Assembly (NCBI GenBank): GCA_902479065.1
Contig: CABSNM010000012.1
Coordinates: 1-60,384 of the forward strand
Reading direction: 5' to 3'
Source of the DNA: an uncultured Collinsella sp.
GTDB taxonomy: Bacteria; Actinomycetota; Coriobacteriia; Coriobacteriales; Coriobacteriaceae
Length of the DNA: 60,384 nt
Shown here: piece by piece, positions 32,826-41,802 of the stretch
How the letters are laid out: each line of letters starts with the position of its first letter
How positions within the stretch are numbered: the stretch's first letter is position 1
Notes under the pieces: generated by a model
Told to the model about the DNA's origin: nothing
The model's database searches: none
Seen by the model: only the letters and a program-made list of their open reading frames with translations
Position numbers and translations under genes: made by a program

Positions 32826-35623
32826 AAAGCATCGGCGCAGCGCTTGCAAATATGAGCGTGGCCGTTGTACTCGCCAACGGTGGTGCGGTAGTTCCAGCAA
32901 CGGTCGCAGCACTCGCCCTCGGCAGCTTCAATGGCAACGGAGAGTTCCTCGCCCTGGGTCAGCTCAACATCGGAGACGATGTAGAACTCGGCCAGGTCGA
33001 CGGCCTTATCACCGGTCAGCAGCGCGTACATCTCGGCGGGAACGACCGCCTTGACGCGGACCTGCTGGCTCTTAGTGAAGGTGCCGGCAGAACGGGCATC
33101 CTCAAGGGCCTTGGTCACGGCGCTACGGAGCTCGAGCGAAGCCTCGAGCACGCCCTCAAACTCATTGGCCTCGTCGACCGTGATGGGCGACTTGTACCAA
33201 TCGAGCAGCGCGGCGTACTTCTGGTGATCGACGCAGCCGGCGGGCGCATATGCCATGGCCTCGTCGACGGTATAGGACAGGATCGGCTGCAGGTCGCGCA
33301 TGAGCATCGAGAAGAGCTCGGCCAGCACGGTCTGGGCACTGCGGCGCTCGAGCGAGCCGGGCTTGTCGCAGTACAGACGATCCTTCAGGGCGTCGAGATA
33401 CACGTTGGAAAGCTCGGTAACCACGAAGTCATAGAGCGCACGGTAGGCGCGCGGGAACTCATAGCTGGCGTAGGCGTCGTCGACCTCGGCCTGGACCTGG
33501 GTCAGACGGGCAACCATGAGCTTGTCGAGCGGCAGCAGGTCGGCAAAGGCGACGCCGTCGGTCTCGGGCTCAAACTGACCCTCGAGCTCGGAGAGCAGGA
33601 AGCGCAGCGTGTTGCGGAAACGACGGTAGGCATCGGACGTACGAGCGAGAATCTCATGGTCGATGGAGACGTCGGAGCTGGTGTCGACGGAGGCAACCCA
33701 GAGACGGATGATGTCAGCGCCCATCTCGTCGCAGACCTTGTTGGGGTCGATGACGTTGCCGAGCGACTTGGACATCTTGCGGCCCTGGCCATCGAGCGTG
33801 AAGCCCTGCGAGACGACCGCCTTGTACGGAGCATGGCCGTTGGCACCCACCGAGGTGAGCAGCGAGCTCTGGAACCAACCGCGATGCTGGTCGGAGCCCT
33901 CGAGATACACGTCAGCCGGGTACTCAAGCTCGGGTCGATACTCGCAGACGGCCTTCCAGGACACGCCGGAGTCCCACCACACGTCGAGAATGTCCTTATC
34001 AGCCTTGAGGTGATGGCCGCCACACTTGGGGCAAACGCAAGCCTCGCCCAGGTAACTCTCGGGAGCGTCGGTGAACCAGGCGTCGGAGCCCTTCTCGTGG
34101 AAGAGCTTGATGACGGCGTCGAGCGTGGCGTCGTTCATGACCTTCTCGCCGCAGTCGGCGCAAGTGTAGCTGGGGATAGGCACGCCCCAGTTGCGCTGAC
34201 GGCTGATGCACCAGTCGGGACGCTGCTCGACCATGGCGCCGATGCGGTTGGCCGCGTGGGCCGGATACCACTTGACGTTCTCGCGGACCTCTTTGCCAGC
34301 CTGCTCGCGCAAACCGGTCTTGTCCATCGAGACAAACCACTGGTCGGTAGCACGGAAGAGCACCGGGTGCTTGCAACGCCAGCAGTGCGGATAGCTGTGC
34401 GTGATCTTCTTCTCGAGGACTAGGGTACCGCGCTCGCGCAGGAACTCGATGATGTGCGGGTTGGCCTCATCGGTATCCATACCGCTGAAGGGACCACCGG
34501 TGCCAAACTCCTCGCCGGTGTAGAACTTGCCGTCGTCATCGACCGGCATGCAGATGTCGGTGATGCCCTCCTTGAGGCAGGCAAAGTAGTCGTCGACGCC
34601 GTGGCCGGGCGAGTTGTGGACGATACCGGTACCGTCGTCGACACCGACGTAATCGGCCAGCAGCGCCACACCCTCAACACCGTCAAAGATCGGCTGCTTG
34701 TAGTGGATGTGGTGGAAGGTCTCGGCGGGAACCACATAGGGCTTGCCGTCGACCATAACCGGGGTGTACTCCCAGCCAAACTCCTCGCAGCACTTGGGAG
34801 CCAGGTCCTCGAGCATGACCTCGGCACGGCCATCGTGCTCAACGGCGACATAGGCGTCGCCGGGCTTAAGGGAAACGGCCTGGTCAGAGGGGATGGTCCA
34901 CGGCGTGGTCGTCCAGATGATAAAATCGACCGGGCCGTCGAAGTTCTCGAGGCCGGCGGGCTTGGAAGTCATCTCGAAGCGCACGAAAATGGAGGGGCTC
35001 GTCTCGTAAGAGTACTCAATCTCGGCCTCGGCGAGTGCGGTGTGGCAGTGCTTACACCAGTGGACGGGCTTGTGGCCGCGATAGATCATGCCCTTGTCGA
35101 ACATAGCCTTGAAGACCTCGATGTCGGCGGCGTCATGCTGGTGATAGAGGGTCAGATACGGGTTGTCCCAATCGCCGAGCACGCCCAGGCGACGGAAGCC
35201 GGCCTTCTGCAGCTCGATGTTCTCGACAGCGAACTTATTGCAAAGCTCGCGGATCTTAGCCGTGGAGGTCTGGTTGAACTTCTCGGTGCCGAGCTTCTCC
35301 TCGACCTTGTGCTCAATCGGCTGACCGTGGCAGTCCCAACCGGGGACATAGGGAACCTCATAGCCCTGCATCATCCAGTAGCGGTTGATCATGTCCTTGG
35401 AGATCTTGTTCATGGCATGGCCGATGTGGATCGGGCCGTTGGCGTACGGAGGGCCGTCGTGCAGCACGAACTTCTTATGCCCCTCGTTCTTCTTTAGAAC
35501 TTGCTCGTAGACCTTGTTGTCCTGCCAGTCCTTGAGTCGCTTGGGCTCGGACTTGGAAAGACCGGCACGCATGGGAAATCCGGTTTTGGGCAGATTCATC
35601 GTCTGCTTGTACTCGTTTGCCAC
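32822..35623 (-). CDS. ileS: Isoleucyl-tRNA synthetase
   Basis: Class I synthetase of 933 residues. It has the HIGH motif in GPIHIGHAMNKIS, the CP1 editing insertion (WTTTPWTIPS), KMSKS in GRKMSKSLGN, and a C-terminal zinc finger with CCDRCWNYR and HICKRCADAL. The start is a GTG at 35623, preceded by AAAGGGG; upstream in-frame codons belong to the leader. A T-box riboswitch with Ile specifier precedes it, so expression should rise when tRNA-Ile is uncharged. It is followed, after a 373-nt spacer, by lspA and rluD. Confidence 0.97.
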   Translation of the reverse strand: MANEYKQTMNLPKTGFPMRAGLSKSEPKRLKDWQDNKVYEQVLKKNEGHKKFVLHDGPPYANGPIHIGHAMNKISKDMINRYWMMQGYEVPYVPGWDCHGQPIEHKVEEKLGTEKFNQTSTAKIRELCNKFAVENIELQKAGFRRLGVLGDWDNPYLTLYHQHDAADIEVFKAMFDKGMIYRGHKPVHWCKHCHTALAEAEIEYSYETSPSIFVRFEMTSKPAGLENFDGPVDFIIWTTTPWTIPSDQAVSLKPGDAYVAVEHDGRAEVMLEDLAPKCCEEFGWEYTPVMVDGKPYVVPAETFHHIHYKQPIFDGVEGVALLADYVGVDDGTGIVHNSPGHGVDDYFACLKEGITDICMPVDDDGKFYTGEEFGTGGPFSGMDTDEANPHIIEFLRERGTLVLEKKITHSYPHCWRCKHPVLFRATDQWFVSMDKTGLREQAGKEVRENVKWYPAHAANRIGAMVEQRPDWCISRQRNWGVPIPSYTCADCGEKVMNDATLDAVIKLFHEKGSDAWFTDAPESYLGEACVCPKCGGHHLKADKDILDVWWDSGVSWKAVCEYRPELEYPADVYLEGSDQHRGWFQSSLLTSVGANGHAPYKAVVSQGFTLDGQGRKMSKSLGNVIDPNKVCDEMGADIIRLWVASVDTSSDVSIDHEILARTSDAYRRFRNTLRFLLSELEGQFEPETDGVAFADLLPLDKLMVARLTQVQAEVDDAYASYEFPRAYRALYDFVVTELSNVYLDALKDRLYCDKPGSLERRSAQTVLAELFSMLMRDLQPILSYTVDEAMAYAPAGCVDHQKYAALLDWYKSPITVDEANEFEGVLEASLELRSAVTKALEDARSAGTFTKSQQVRVKAVVPAEMYALLTGDKAVDLAEFYIVSDVELTQGEELSVAIEAAEGECCDRCWNYRTTVGEYNGHAHICKRCADAL

Positions 35624-35666
35624 GGTACCCCTTTCATGTCGTGGGCGCGCACGCCCTCTGGGCACC

Positions 35667-35970
35667 AAAAAAGCGCCCGTCCCTACAAGCTGGGACGAAG
35701 CGCCATAAAACAGGCAGTCTGCCCGTAAAAGCTCTTCGCTTAACCACCCAGCTTAGATGCCCTCGCCCGCGTATTCGCGCGCTCGCATCCGTTACTCGGC
35801 TGGCCTGTATCGACGGCCATCTCTGCGATGTCTACTAAGACGAACCTGCGCGGCACGTCCGTTGGGATCGCAGCTCCGGGGTGATTTTCATCGGTCGCAT
35901 GCACGGGTTCTCAGCGCTCCCCGCTCTCTGTGGCATGCGGACGGCCGACTACTCGTCCCCATCAACGCTT
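35667..35970 (-). promoter_or_regulatory. T-box riboswitch (tRNA-Ile) upstream of ileS
   Basis: On the minus strand, stem I opens with GGGG (35957-35960) followed by ACGAGTA and closes with GAAAATCACCCC (35879-35890 side). This places AUC, an Ile codon, in the specifier position (complement of 35883-35885). An AGAGAG and GGGAGCGC region lies at the top of stem I. The T-box core CTGGGTGGTTAAGCG is at 35737-35752, flanked by AAGCT/AGCTT antiterminator pairing. The terminator hairpin CGTCCC/GGGACG with outer GCGC pairing and T6 is at 35667-35703. This explains the 486-bp gene-free gap 35624-36109. Confidence 0.88.
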
Positions 35971-36109
35971 ATGCGGAGTATGCTAGCACGTTCCGCGCCG
36001 ACGAAAAACCCTCAACACTGGTTTTATACGTTCGAAATTTCTCGCGGCTGTGGACCTTCTCTTGGAGCAAAATACCTGAAAGCACTTTATCGAACGAAAG
36101 AAGGTTGCT

Positions 36110-37192
36110 ATGCGCACGATTGGAATGAGCGACTACACCGTTGGCGAGGATTGCTTTGACGAGCTGCCCACCGCACTGGCGGAGTACGGAGCGACCAAGG
36201 TCGCGATCATCGGTGGCAAGCGGGCACTGGCCGCAGCACTTCCCGGTATCGAAGCTGCGCTAGCGGGTACCGACGTCGAGATTCTGGAGACGCGCGTCTA
36301 CGGCACCAACAGTACGCGCGCCAATATCGCCAAGGTCGTAAACTCCCCCGCCTGCCAGGAAGCCGACGTGCTCATTGCTTGCGGCGGCGGCAAGGCGCTC
36401 GACACCGTGAAGACCGCAGCCATCGAGCTCAAGAAGATCGTCTTTACGGTGCCGACGATTTGCTCCAACTGCTCCGCTGCGACCGCCATTGCCGTCGTGT
36501 ACAACGACGATGGCTCGCTCGAGGGCTATTCGTACCCCAACCGACCGGCGCACATCTTCATCAACCCCAAGATCATCGCCAAGGCACCGGCAGAGTACTT
36601 CTGGGCCGGCGTGGGCGATGCCCTGTCCAAACAGCCCGAGGTCGAGTACGCCACGAGCGCCGGCAACCTGGAGCACACCGCCGGTCTTGGCCTGGCGCTC
36701 GCCCACACCTGTTCCGAGCCACTGTTTACCTATGGCGTCCAGGGTCTTGAGGACGTGCGCCAGAACCTGTCGAGCGAGGCCGTCAAGCAGATCGCGCTCG
36801 ACATCGTGGTCAACACGGGCTACGTCTCCAACCTGACCAACCAGAACGATTACTACTACAACTCGAGCGTGGCGCACGCGTTCTACAACGCTACCTGCAG
36901 CATTCCGCGCGAGGGCTCCTACCTGCATGGCGAAGTCGTGAGCTTGGGCGTGCTGGTGCTGTTCGCCTATACGGGCGATACCGAGAACCTTAAGCGCTAC
37001 GCCGCCTTTAACAAGCAGATGGACCTGCCCGTGACGCTTGAGCAGGTCGGGCTTTCCGAGGCCGACATCCCTACTCTGTGCGAGCACGCGCACGCCACCA
37101 ACGAGTGGAAGCAGGGCAACCCGGAGCCCTTCACCGACGAGAAGTTCGCCGCCGCCATCAAGGCCGCCGACGCCTACGGCCACACGCTCTAG
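36110..37192 (+). CDS. Iron-containing alcohol/glycerol dehydrogenase family enzyme
   Basis: The 360-residue NAD(P)-dependent dehydrogenase is of the GldA-like branch. The nucleotide loop is ACGGGKALDTVK (GGGK 92-95), followed by VPTICSNCSAAT. Metal ligands are D170 in GVGDALSK, H256 in SSVAHAFYN and H273 in YLHGEVVS. AAGAAGG lies 6 nt before the ATG. It is divergent from ileS and ends in a strong bidirectional terminator. The substrate could be glycerol or another small polyol; no kinase or dehydratase partner is close by. The fold is shared with AroB, but here, unlike the gene at 16227-17336, the metal site is intact. Confidence 0.85.
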   Translation: MRTIGMSDYTVGEDCFDELPTALAEYGATKVAIIGGKRALAAALPGIEAALAGTDVEILETRVYGTNSTRANIAKVVNSPACQEADVLIACGGGKALDTVKTAAIELKKIVFTVPTICSNCSAATAIAVVYNDDGSLEGYSYPNRPAHIFINPKIIAKAPAEYFWAGVGDALSKQPEVEYATSAGNLEHTAGLGLALAHTCSEPLFTYGVQGLEDVRQNLSSEAVKQIALDIVVNTGYVSNLTNQNDYYYNSSVAHAFYNATCSIPREGSYLHGEVVSLGVLVLFAYTGDTENLKRYAAFNKQMDLPVTLEQVGLSEADIPTLCEHAHATNEWKQGNPEPFTDEKFAAAIKAADAYGHTL

Positions 37193-37201
37193 GCCAAGCC
37201 C

Positions 37202-37244
37202 AAAACCACCACAAGGGGACAGCACCCTTGTGGTGGTTTTTTAT
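37202..37244 (+). terminator. Bidirectional terminator, same repeat as 29402-29449
   Basis: AAAACCACCACAAGGG (37202-37217) is exactly inverted at 37225-37240 and followed by TTATTG on the plus strand and TTTTGGG on the minus strand. It lies between the convergent dehydrogenase and DUF523 genes and reuses the stem seen at 29409-29449. Confidence 0.88.
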
Positions 37245-37696
37245 TGCTCCAGTATGCTGGAATCGAATTCACTCGCCGCGATCACACGGTACCCATTGCG
37301 CAGGAGCAGATCGACGAAAACGCCGTTACCCGCGGTGAGCGTACCGCTAAAGGTGCCGTCGTAGATGCGGCCCGCGCCGCACGAGGGGCTGCGGTCCTGC
37401 AAAATGCACGCAACGATCTCAGACGGGCCGCCCGCCTGTTCGCACATGTCGAGCGCTCGTTGGGCGCCCAGGCGAAACTCGCGATCGACCGAGATGCCCT
37501 CACAAGTACGAACCTCTCCGTCCACAATCTCGGACGGCATGCGCGGCGTGGGCAGGCCGCCAAAGACCTCAGGGCACACGAGGAGAACCTCGATCCCCGT
37601 GCGCTCGCAAGCCTCGACCAACGCGCGGTGGTAGTTGTCGAGCCCGTTATACTTGCAGCTCTCGCCCATCAAGCAGGCACTCACCACGATCTTCAT
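37241..37696 (-). CDS. DUF523 family protein
   Basis: Small cytosolic protein of 151 residues with the DUF523 pattern: MKIVVSACLMGESCKYNG at the N-terminus, VCPEVFGGLPTPR in the middle and CILQDRSPSCG near residue 110. The conserved Cys residues suggest metal or Fe-S binding; no biochemical role is established to my knowledge. GGAGGGA precedes the ATG at 37696. It lies between ftsH and the convergent dehydrogenase, and its last codons overlap the edge of the shared terminator. Confidence 0.85.
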   Translation of the reverse strand: MKIVVSACLMGESCKYNGLDNYHRALVEACERTGIEVLLVCPEVFGGLPTPRMPSEIVDGEVRTCEGISVDREFRLGAQRALDMCEQAGGPSEIVACILQDRSPSCGAGRIYDGTFSGTLTAGNGVFVDLLLRNGYRVIAASEFDSSILEQ

Positions 37697-37717
37697 ACAT
37701 ATCCCTCCCACGCAAAT

Positions 37718-37750
37718 CGCCCCATTTGAGATAGACACTCAAACGGGGCG
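37718..37750 (-). terminator. Terminator of ftsH
   Basis: CGCCCCATTTGAG (37718-37730) pairs with CTCAAACGGGGCG (37738-37750) except for one position. It lies 22 nt after the ftsH stop and is followed on the minus strand by ATTTGCG, so the U-tract is weak. Confidence 0.65.
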
Positions 37751-37771
37751 ATTGACACTACGCAACGAGTC

Positions 37772-39679
37772 TTACTGTTGCTTTGGCATCAGCGGATTTT
37801 CGCGCGTGAGGAGATTCATGAACTCCTCGCCCGTAATCGTCTCCTTCTTGTACAGATAACGAGCCAGCTCGTGAAGCTTAAACTTGTTCTCCTTCAGGAT
37901 CTGCAGAGCGCGGTCATGCGCGTCCTCGATCAGCTTGGCGACAATCGCGTCCACGCGCTCGGCCGTGCCGGGGGCGCAGGTGAGCGACGTGTCCTGGTTG
38001 AGGTACGCATTCTGAACGGTACCGAGCGCCATCATGCCAAACTCATCGGACATACCAAAGCGCGTCACCATGTTACGGGCGAGCTTGGTGGCCTGCTCGA
38101 TATCGTTGGCCGCGCCGGTCGTCATCTCACCAAAGATGAGCTCCTCGGCGGCACGTCCACCGCAGTAGACGGCGAGCTTGTCCAGGACCTCCTGGCGCGT
38201 CGTCAGGAAGCGTTCGTCCTCCTCGACCTGCATGGTGTAGCCCAGAGCGCCGCTCGTGCGCGGCACGATAGTGATCTTGGTAACCGGCGCAGAGCCCTTC
38301 TGGCGAGCGGCAACGATGGCATGGCCGATCTCGTGGTAGGACACGACCTGCTTCTCGTGGTCGGACAGCACCGTGGACTTACGCTGTTGGCCGGCGATGA
38401 CGACCTCCACCGACTCCTCAAAATCGTCCTGGGTTGCGCGCTTGCGGCCCTCGCGGACCGCACGTAGGGCGCCCTCGTTGATGATGTTGGCCAAGTCGGC
38501 ACCCGAAGCGCCGGGCGTGGCGCGGGCAATCGCGGTCAGGTCGATCGGCGGCTGCGTCTTCACGCTCTTCGCATGCAGCTCGAGGATGTTCTTGCGGCCG
38601 GTCAGGTCGGGCAGCTCAACGGGAATGCGGCGGTCAAAGCGGCCGGGGCGCAGCAGGGCCGGGTCAAGGCTGTCAGGACGGTTGGTGGCAGCGAGGACGA
38701 CGATGCCCTTGTGGTTATCGAAGCCGTCCATCTCGGTCAGCAGCTGGTTGAGCGTCTGCTCGCGCTCGTCGTTGCCACTAAAGCCGCCGCCGTCACGCTT
38801 TTTGCCGATGGTATCGATCTCATCGATAAATACGATGCAGGGGGCCTTTTCCTTGGCCTGTTTAAACAGGTCGCGCACCTTGGCGGCGCCGCGGCCGACA
38901 AACATCTCGACAAACTCAGAGCCCGAAATGCTAAAGAACGGAACGCCCGCCTCGCCGGCAACGGCCTTGGCGAGCAGGGTCTTACCGGTGCCCGGAGGGC
39001 CAACAAGGAGAGCACCGCGCGGCAGCTTGGCGCCAATTTCCTCGTAGCGCTGCGGCTTCTCCAGAAAGTCGACGACCTCCTTAAGAGATTCCTTGGCCTC
39101 TTCCTGGCCTGCAACATCCTTAAAGGTCACGCCCACATCTTTGGAGGCGATAACGCGAGCGCCGGACTTACCCAGTCCGCCGCCGCCAAAGCCACCGCCG
39201 CCAAAGTTCATCGACGGACCGTCATCGCCCATAGCCTTCTTCATACGACGGTTGAGCCACCAACCGATGAGGAAGAAAATCGCCATGGGGAGGATGAGCG
39301 TGAGCAGGTAGTAGGTCATCAGACCCGAGTTTTTATCGGGAACGACCGACTCAAGCGAGGCGCCAGATTCAAGCACTCGATCGGTAAAGCCCGCGTCATT
39401 CGGCACACCGGTCGTCTTGTAGGCGATGTTCTCGTCCTCGCCCTTCTTGGTGTAATAAATCGAGTAATCGTCCGTGTTGTACTCGACCTTGTCGACACTC
39501 TTCTTATCGAGCGCTTTGACAAACGTCGAGTAATCGGTCTTCGTAATCTGCTGCGTGTGACCGATGTTGGGGAACAGAACGGTCGAGAGCACGAGGTAGA
39601 CGACGAAGGCGATGAGCACGTAGAGGATCATATTCCGTCTACGTTTGTTGTCATCCATCTCCATCTGCTTGAACTCCAT
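37772..39679 (-). CDS. ftsH: ATP-dependent membrane metalloprotease FtsH
   Basis: Membrane-anchored AAA+ protease degrading misfolded membrane and regulatory proteins. The 635-residue protein has two transmembrane helices (about 18-37 and 122-141) around an extracytoplasmic domain. A Gly-rich linker (160-170) precedes the AAA domain with Walker A VGPPGTGKT (226-234) and the pore-loop region SGSEFVEMFVGRGAAKVR (252-269). The zinc protease motif is HEIGH at 449-453 (most FtsH have HEAGH). The start is uncertain between 39679 and two nearby ATGs. It is divergent from cobO. Confidence 0.96.
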   Translation of the reverse strand: MEFKQMEMDDNKRRRNMILYVLIAFVVYLVLSTVLFPNIGHTQQITKTDYSTFVKALDKKSVDKVEYNTDDYSIYYTKKGEDENIAYKTTGVPNDAGFTDRVLESGASLESVVPDKNSGLMTYYLLTLILPMAIFFLIGWWLNRRMKKAMGDDGPSMNFGGGGFGGGGLGKSGARVIASKDVGVTFKDVAGQEEAKESLKEVVDFLEKPQRYEEIGAKLPRGALLVGPPGTGKTLLAKAVAGEAGVPFFSISGSEFVEMFVGRGAAKVRDLFKQAKEKAPCIVFIDEIDTIGKKRDGGGFSGNDEREQTLNQLLTEMDGFDNHKGIVVLAATNRPDSLDPALLRPGRFDRRIPVELPDLTGRKNILELHAKSVKTQPPIDLTAIARATPGASGADLANIINEGALRAVREGRKRATQDDFEESVEVVIAGQQRKSTVLSDHEKQVVSYHEIGHAIVAARQKGSAPVTKITIVPRTSGALGYTMQVEEDERFLTTRQEVLDKLAVYCGGRAAEELIFGEMTTGAANDIEQATKLARNMVTRFGMSDEFGMMALGTVQNAYLNQDTSLTCAPGTAERVDAIVAKLIEDAHDRALQILKENKFKLHELARYLYKKETITGEEFMNLLTRENPLMPKQQ

Positions 39680-39756
39680 CTACTGGGGTTGATAATGCTA
39701 TCTAGAATACCCAACCCGGACGGCGATAAACCGACGCCGGGCACGAAAGGACAGAG

Positions 39757-40242
39757 ATGGCATCACTTGAAGTCGGCAAGGTTCAGATCTGTACGGGCGA
39801 CGGCAAGGGCAAAACCACGGCCGCGCTGGGACTGGCGATGCGCGCCACGGGATTTGGCCTCAACGTACTTATGCTGCAGTTTGCAAAGAAACTGCACTGC
39901 GCCGAACACGATGCCGCGCCGCGCCTGGGGCTACGCATCGTACAAGCCGACCGCGACACGCCGGAAGCCTGTGCCGCACAGATCGTGGAGCTTGCACACG
40001 AGCAGATCTCACAGGTCGACGTTCTGATTTTGGACGAACTCGGCGAGGCCATGCGCCGCGGCTTCGTGACGCGCGAGGATGTCGAAGCGCTGATCGCGAT
40101 AAAGCCTGCCACCACGGAGCTCGTGCTCACCGGCCGCGGCCTGTTGCCGCTGGCCGACCTCGCGGACCTAGTCACCGAAATGCGCCCCGTCAAACACTAC
40201 TTCGACGAAGGCCTCCTAGCCCGCCAAGGCATCGAATACTAA
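39757..40242 (+). CDS. cobO: Corrinoid adenosyltransferase (CobO/BtuR type)
   Basis: P-loop enzyme of 161 residues that adenosylates cob(I)alamin or cobinamide. The nucleotide loop is TGDGKGKTTAALGLAMRATG (GDGKGKTT 14-21). LMLQFAKK, a VDVLILDELGEA segment and ELVLTGRG near the C-terminus match CobA/BtuR. It is shorter than the E. coli enzyme (196 residues), lacking its N-terminal helix. AAAGGA precedes the ATG. No other cobalamin gene and no cobalamin riboswitch is seen here, so it may serve salvage. Confidence 0.88.
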   Translation: MASLEVGKVQICTGDGKGKTTAALGLAMRATGFGLNVLMLQFAKKLHCAEHDAAPRLGLRIVQADRDTPEACAAQIVELAHEQISQVDVLILDELGEAMRRGFVTREDVEALIAIKPATTELVLTGRGLLPLADLADLVTEMRPVKHYFDEGLLARQGIEY

Positions 40243-40243
40243 T

Positions 40244-40327
40244 TGATCCAAAGGGGACGGAGGAAAACAGATCATCGACATCACGACAGAGAGCAATGAT
40301 CCGTTTTCCTCCGTCCCCAAGGGATCA
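40244..40327. repeat. Long palindrome with GGGGACGGAGGAAAAC arms
   Basis: Arms 40244-40275 and 40296-40327 match as inverse complements at 28 of 32 positions, with mismatches mainly in a 3-nt block. It begins 2 nt after cobO and runs over the stop codon of the convergent MATE gene. There is no clear T-run. Its GGGGAC core links it with the palindromes at 6362, 9656, 29409 and 37202. Confidence 0.88.
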
Positions 40328-41677
40328 TTGGGCAGCGGCGCGGCCGAGCCAGTTGCCGCTGTGGTGGTAGATGGTAAACATCGTGGCCGTGATGAGCCAA
40401 GTTACAGGGTAAACCAGCAGCAGGTGCTCAAGCGACGGATCAAACGGCATGATCGCAAACACCCAGATCACCCTGAGCACGACAGTGCCAAAAATCGTGA
40501 GCAGCATGGGCTGCAAGCTCACGCCGGCACCGCGAATGGAGCCCGACGCGTTTTCGATAATCGAGAAGATCGCGTAGAACGGCGCGATAAAACGAAGGAT
40601 CGTCGTGGTGTACGCCGAAATCGAAGCATCGTCGACAAACAGACGCGACAGAGGACCCGAGAACACCAGCAACACGGCAGACAGGCCACCAATGAGCATA
40701 AACGACAGCACGAGCGACGTATGGTAGCCCTTGCGCATGCGCTCGTAGTTGCGCGCGCCAAAGTTCTGTGCCGAGAACGTGGTGATCGAAACGCCGAGCG
40801 CCTCGGTAACCATCCAGACAATGCCATCTAAGCGGCCCGAAAGACCCCACGCCGTGGTGACATCGGCACCAAACGAGTTGACCGACACCTGAATCAAAAC
40901 GTTGGAAATCGAATACGCAGCAGACTGAAAGCCAAGCGGCAGACCACATGAGATCATGCTCTTACAAATGCCCGGATCAACGCCGAGTTTGGACAGCGAA
41001 AGCCGCCACGCACCCGGTGCGTGCATCATGCGAATCACGATCAACGTGGCGTTGGAGCAAATGGTCAGCGCCACCGCGATGCCGCAGCCCAGAGCCTCCA
41101 TATGAAGCACGGCAACGAAGATCACATCCAGCACCGCATTGACAAGGCAGCCGGAAGCGATGATCACAGCAGGTCCGCGCGTGTCGCCCACGGCGCGCAG
41201 CAGTGCCGTTCCCATATTGAGCAGCAGCGCCGCAACCATGGCGGCAAAATAGCAACGAGCATAGGCCACGCCCTCGGCCAATAATTCATGAGGTGTGTTC
41301 ATAAGTACCAGCATGGGCTCAACGAACACTATGCCAAGAATCGAGAAAATGATTCCGCCCACCAGCGCGAGCGTCATGGCCGTATGGACCGAACGACTCA
41401 GTCGCTCATCATCGTGCTGGCCAAAATACTGACCGGTAATAACCGCGCATCCGGCGCCGACGCCAACGCAAAAGCCAATGCAGAGCTCGGTGAGCACCAT
41501 CGTGGCTTGAATGCCACCCAGTGCGAGCTTGCCGCCAAACTGGCCGACGATATACGTACCGATAAGCGTGTAAGCCTGCTGAAAAAACGAACTAAAAAAG
41601 ATGGGAACGCACAGCGAAAGCAGCTGCTGCCAAATGACACCCTGCGTTACATCGATAGCCGTAGATTTCTTAGCCAC
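40325..41677 (-). CDS. MATE-family multidrug/Na+ efflux transporter
   Basis: Integral membrane exporter of 450 residues with 12 hydrophobic segments in two MatE repeats. Early motifs are PIFFSSFFQQAYTLIGTYIVG and later GLPLGFQSAAYSISNVLIQ. The repeat boundary falls near residue 225. I place the start at GTG 41677 behind GGGGAGG; the longer frame has no ribosome-binding site. The protein resembles the NorM/DinF-like group common in gut Actinobacteria and Firmicutes. The substrate is not predictable from sequence. Its end overlaps the palindrome at 40244-40327. Confidence 0.9.
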   Translation of the reverse strand: MAKKSTAIDVTQGVIWQQLLSLCVPIFFSSFFQQAYTLIGTYIVGQFGGKLALGGIQATMVLTELCIGFCVGVGAGCAVITGQYFGQHDDERLSRSVHTAMTLALVGGIIFSILGIVFVEPMLVLMNTPHELLAEGVAYARCYFAAMVAALLLNMGTALLRAVGDTRGPAVIIASGCLVNAVLDVIFVAVLHMEALGCGIAVALTICSNATLIVIRMMHAPGAWRLSLSKLGVDPGICKSMISCGLPLGFQSAAYSISNVLIQVSVNSFGADVTTAWGLSGRLDGIVWMVTEALGVSITTFSAQNFGARNYERMRKGYHTSLVLSFMLIGGLSAVLLVFSGPLSRLFVDDASISAYTTTILRFIAPFYAIFSIIENASGSIRGAGVSLQPMLLTIFGTVVLRVIWVFAIMPFDPSLEHLLLVYPVTWLITATMFTIYHHSGNWLGRAAAQ

Positions 41678-41802
41678 ACGCCCTCCCCACCAGCGTACAT
41701 TAAACAGCAAAACAGCGATTTAAGACCAAAGCCGACATCAGCTTAGCACCGACCGGCGTCGACCGAAACGCCCCGAATCAGAGCCCGGTGCGAACTATCT
41801 GC

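Noticed and set aside
35641..36159. Several short plus-strand frames ahead of the dehydrogenase
   Set aside because: They lie in the T-box leader of ileS on the other strand and have no ribosome-binding sites.
39680..39756. A cobalamin riboswitch ahead of cobO
   Set aside because: The gap to the divergent ftsH is under 80 bp and has no B12-box-like sequence.
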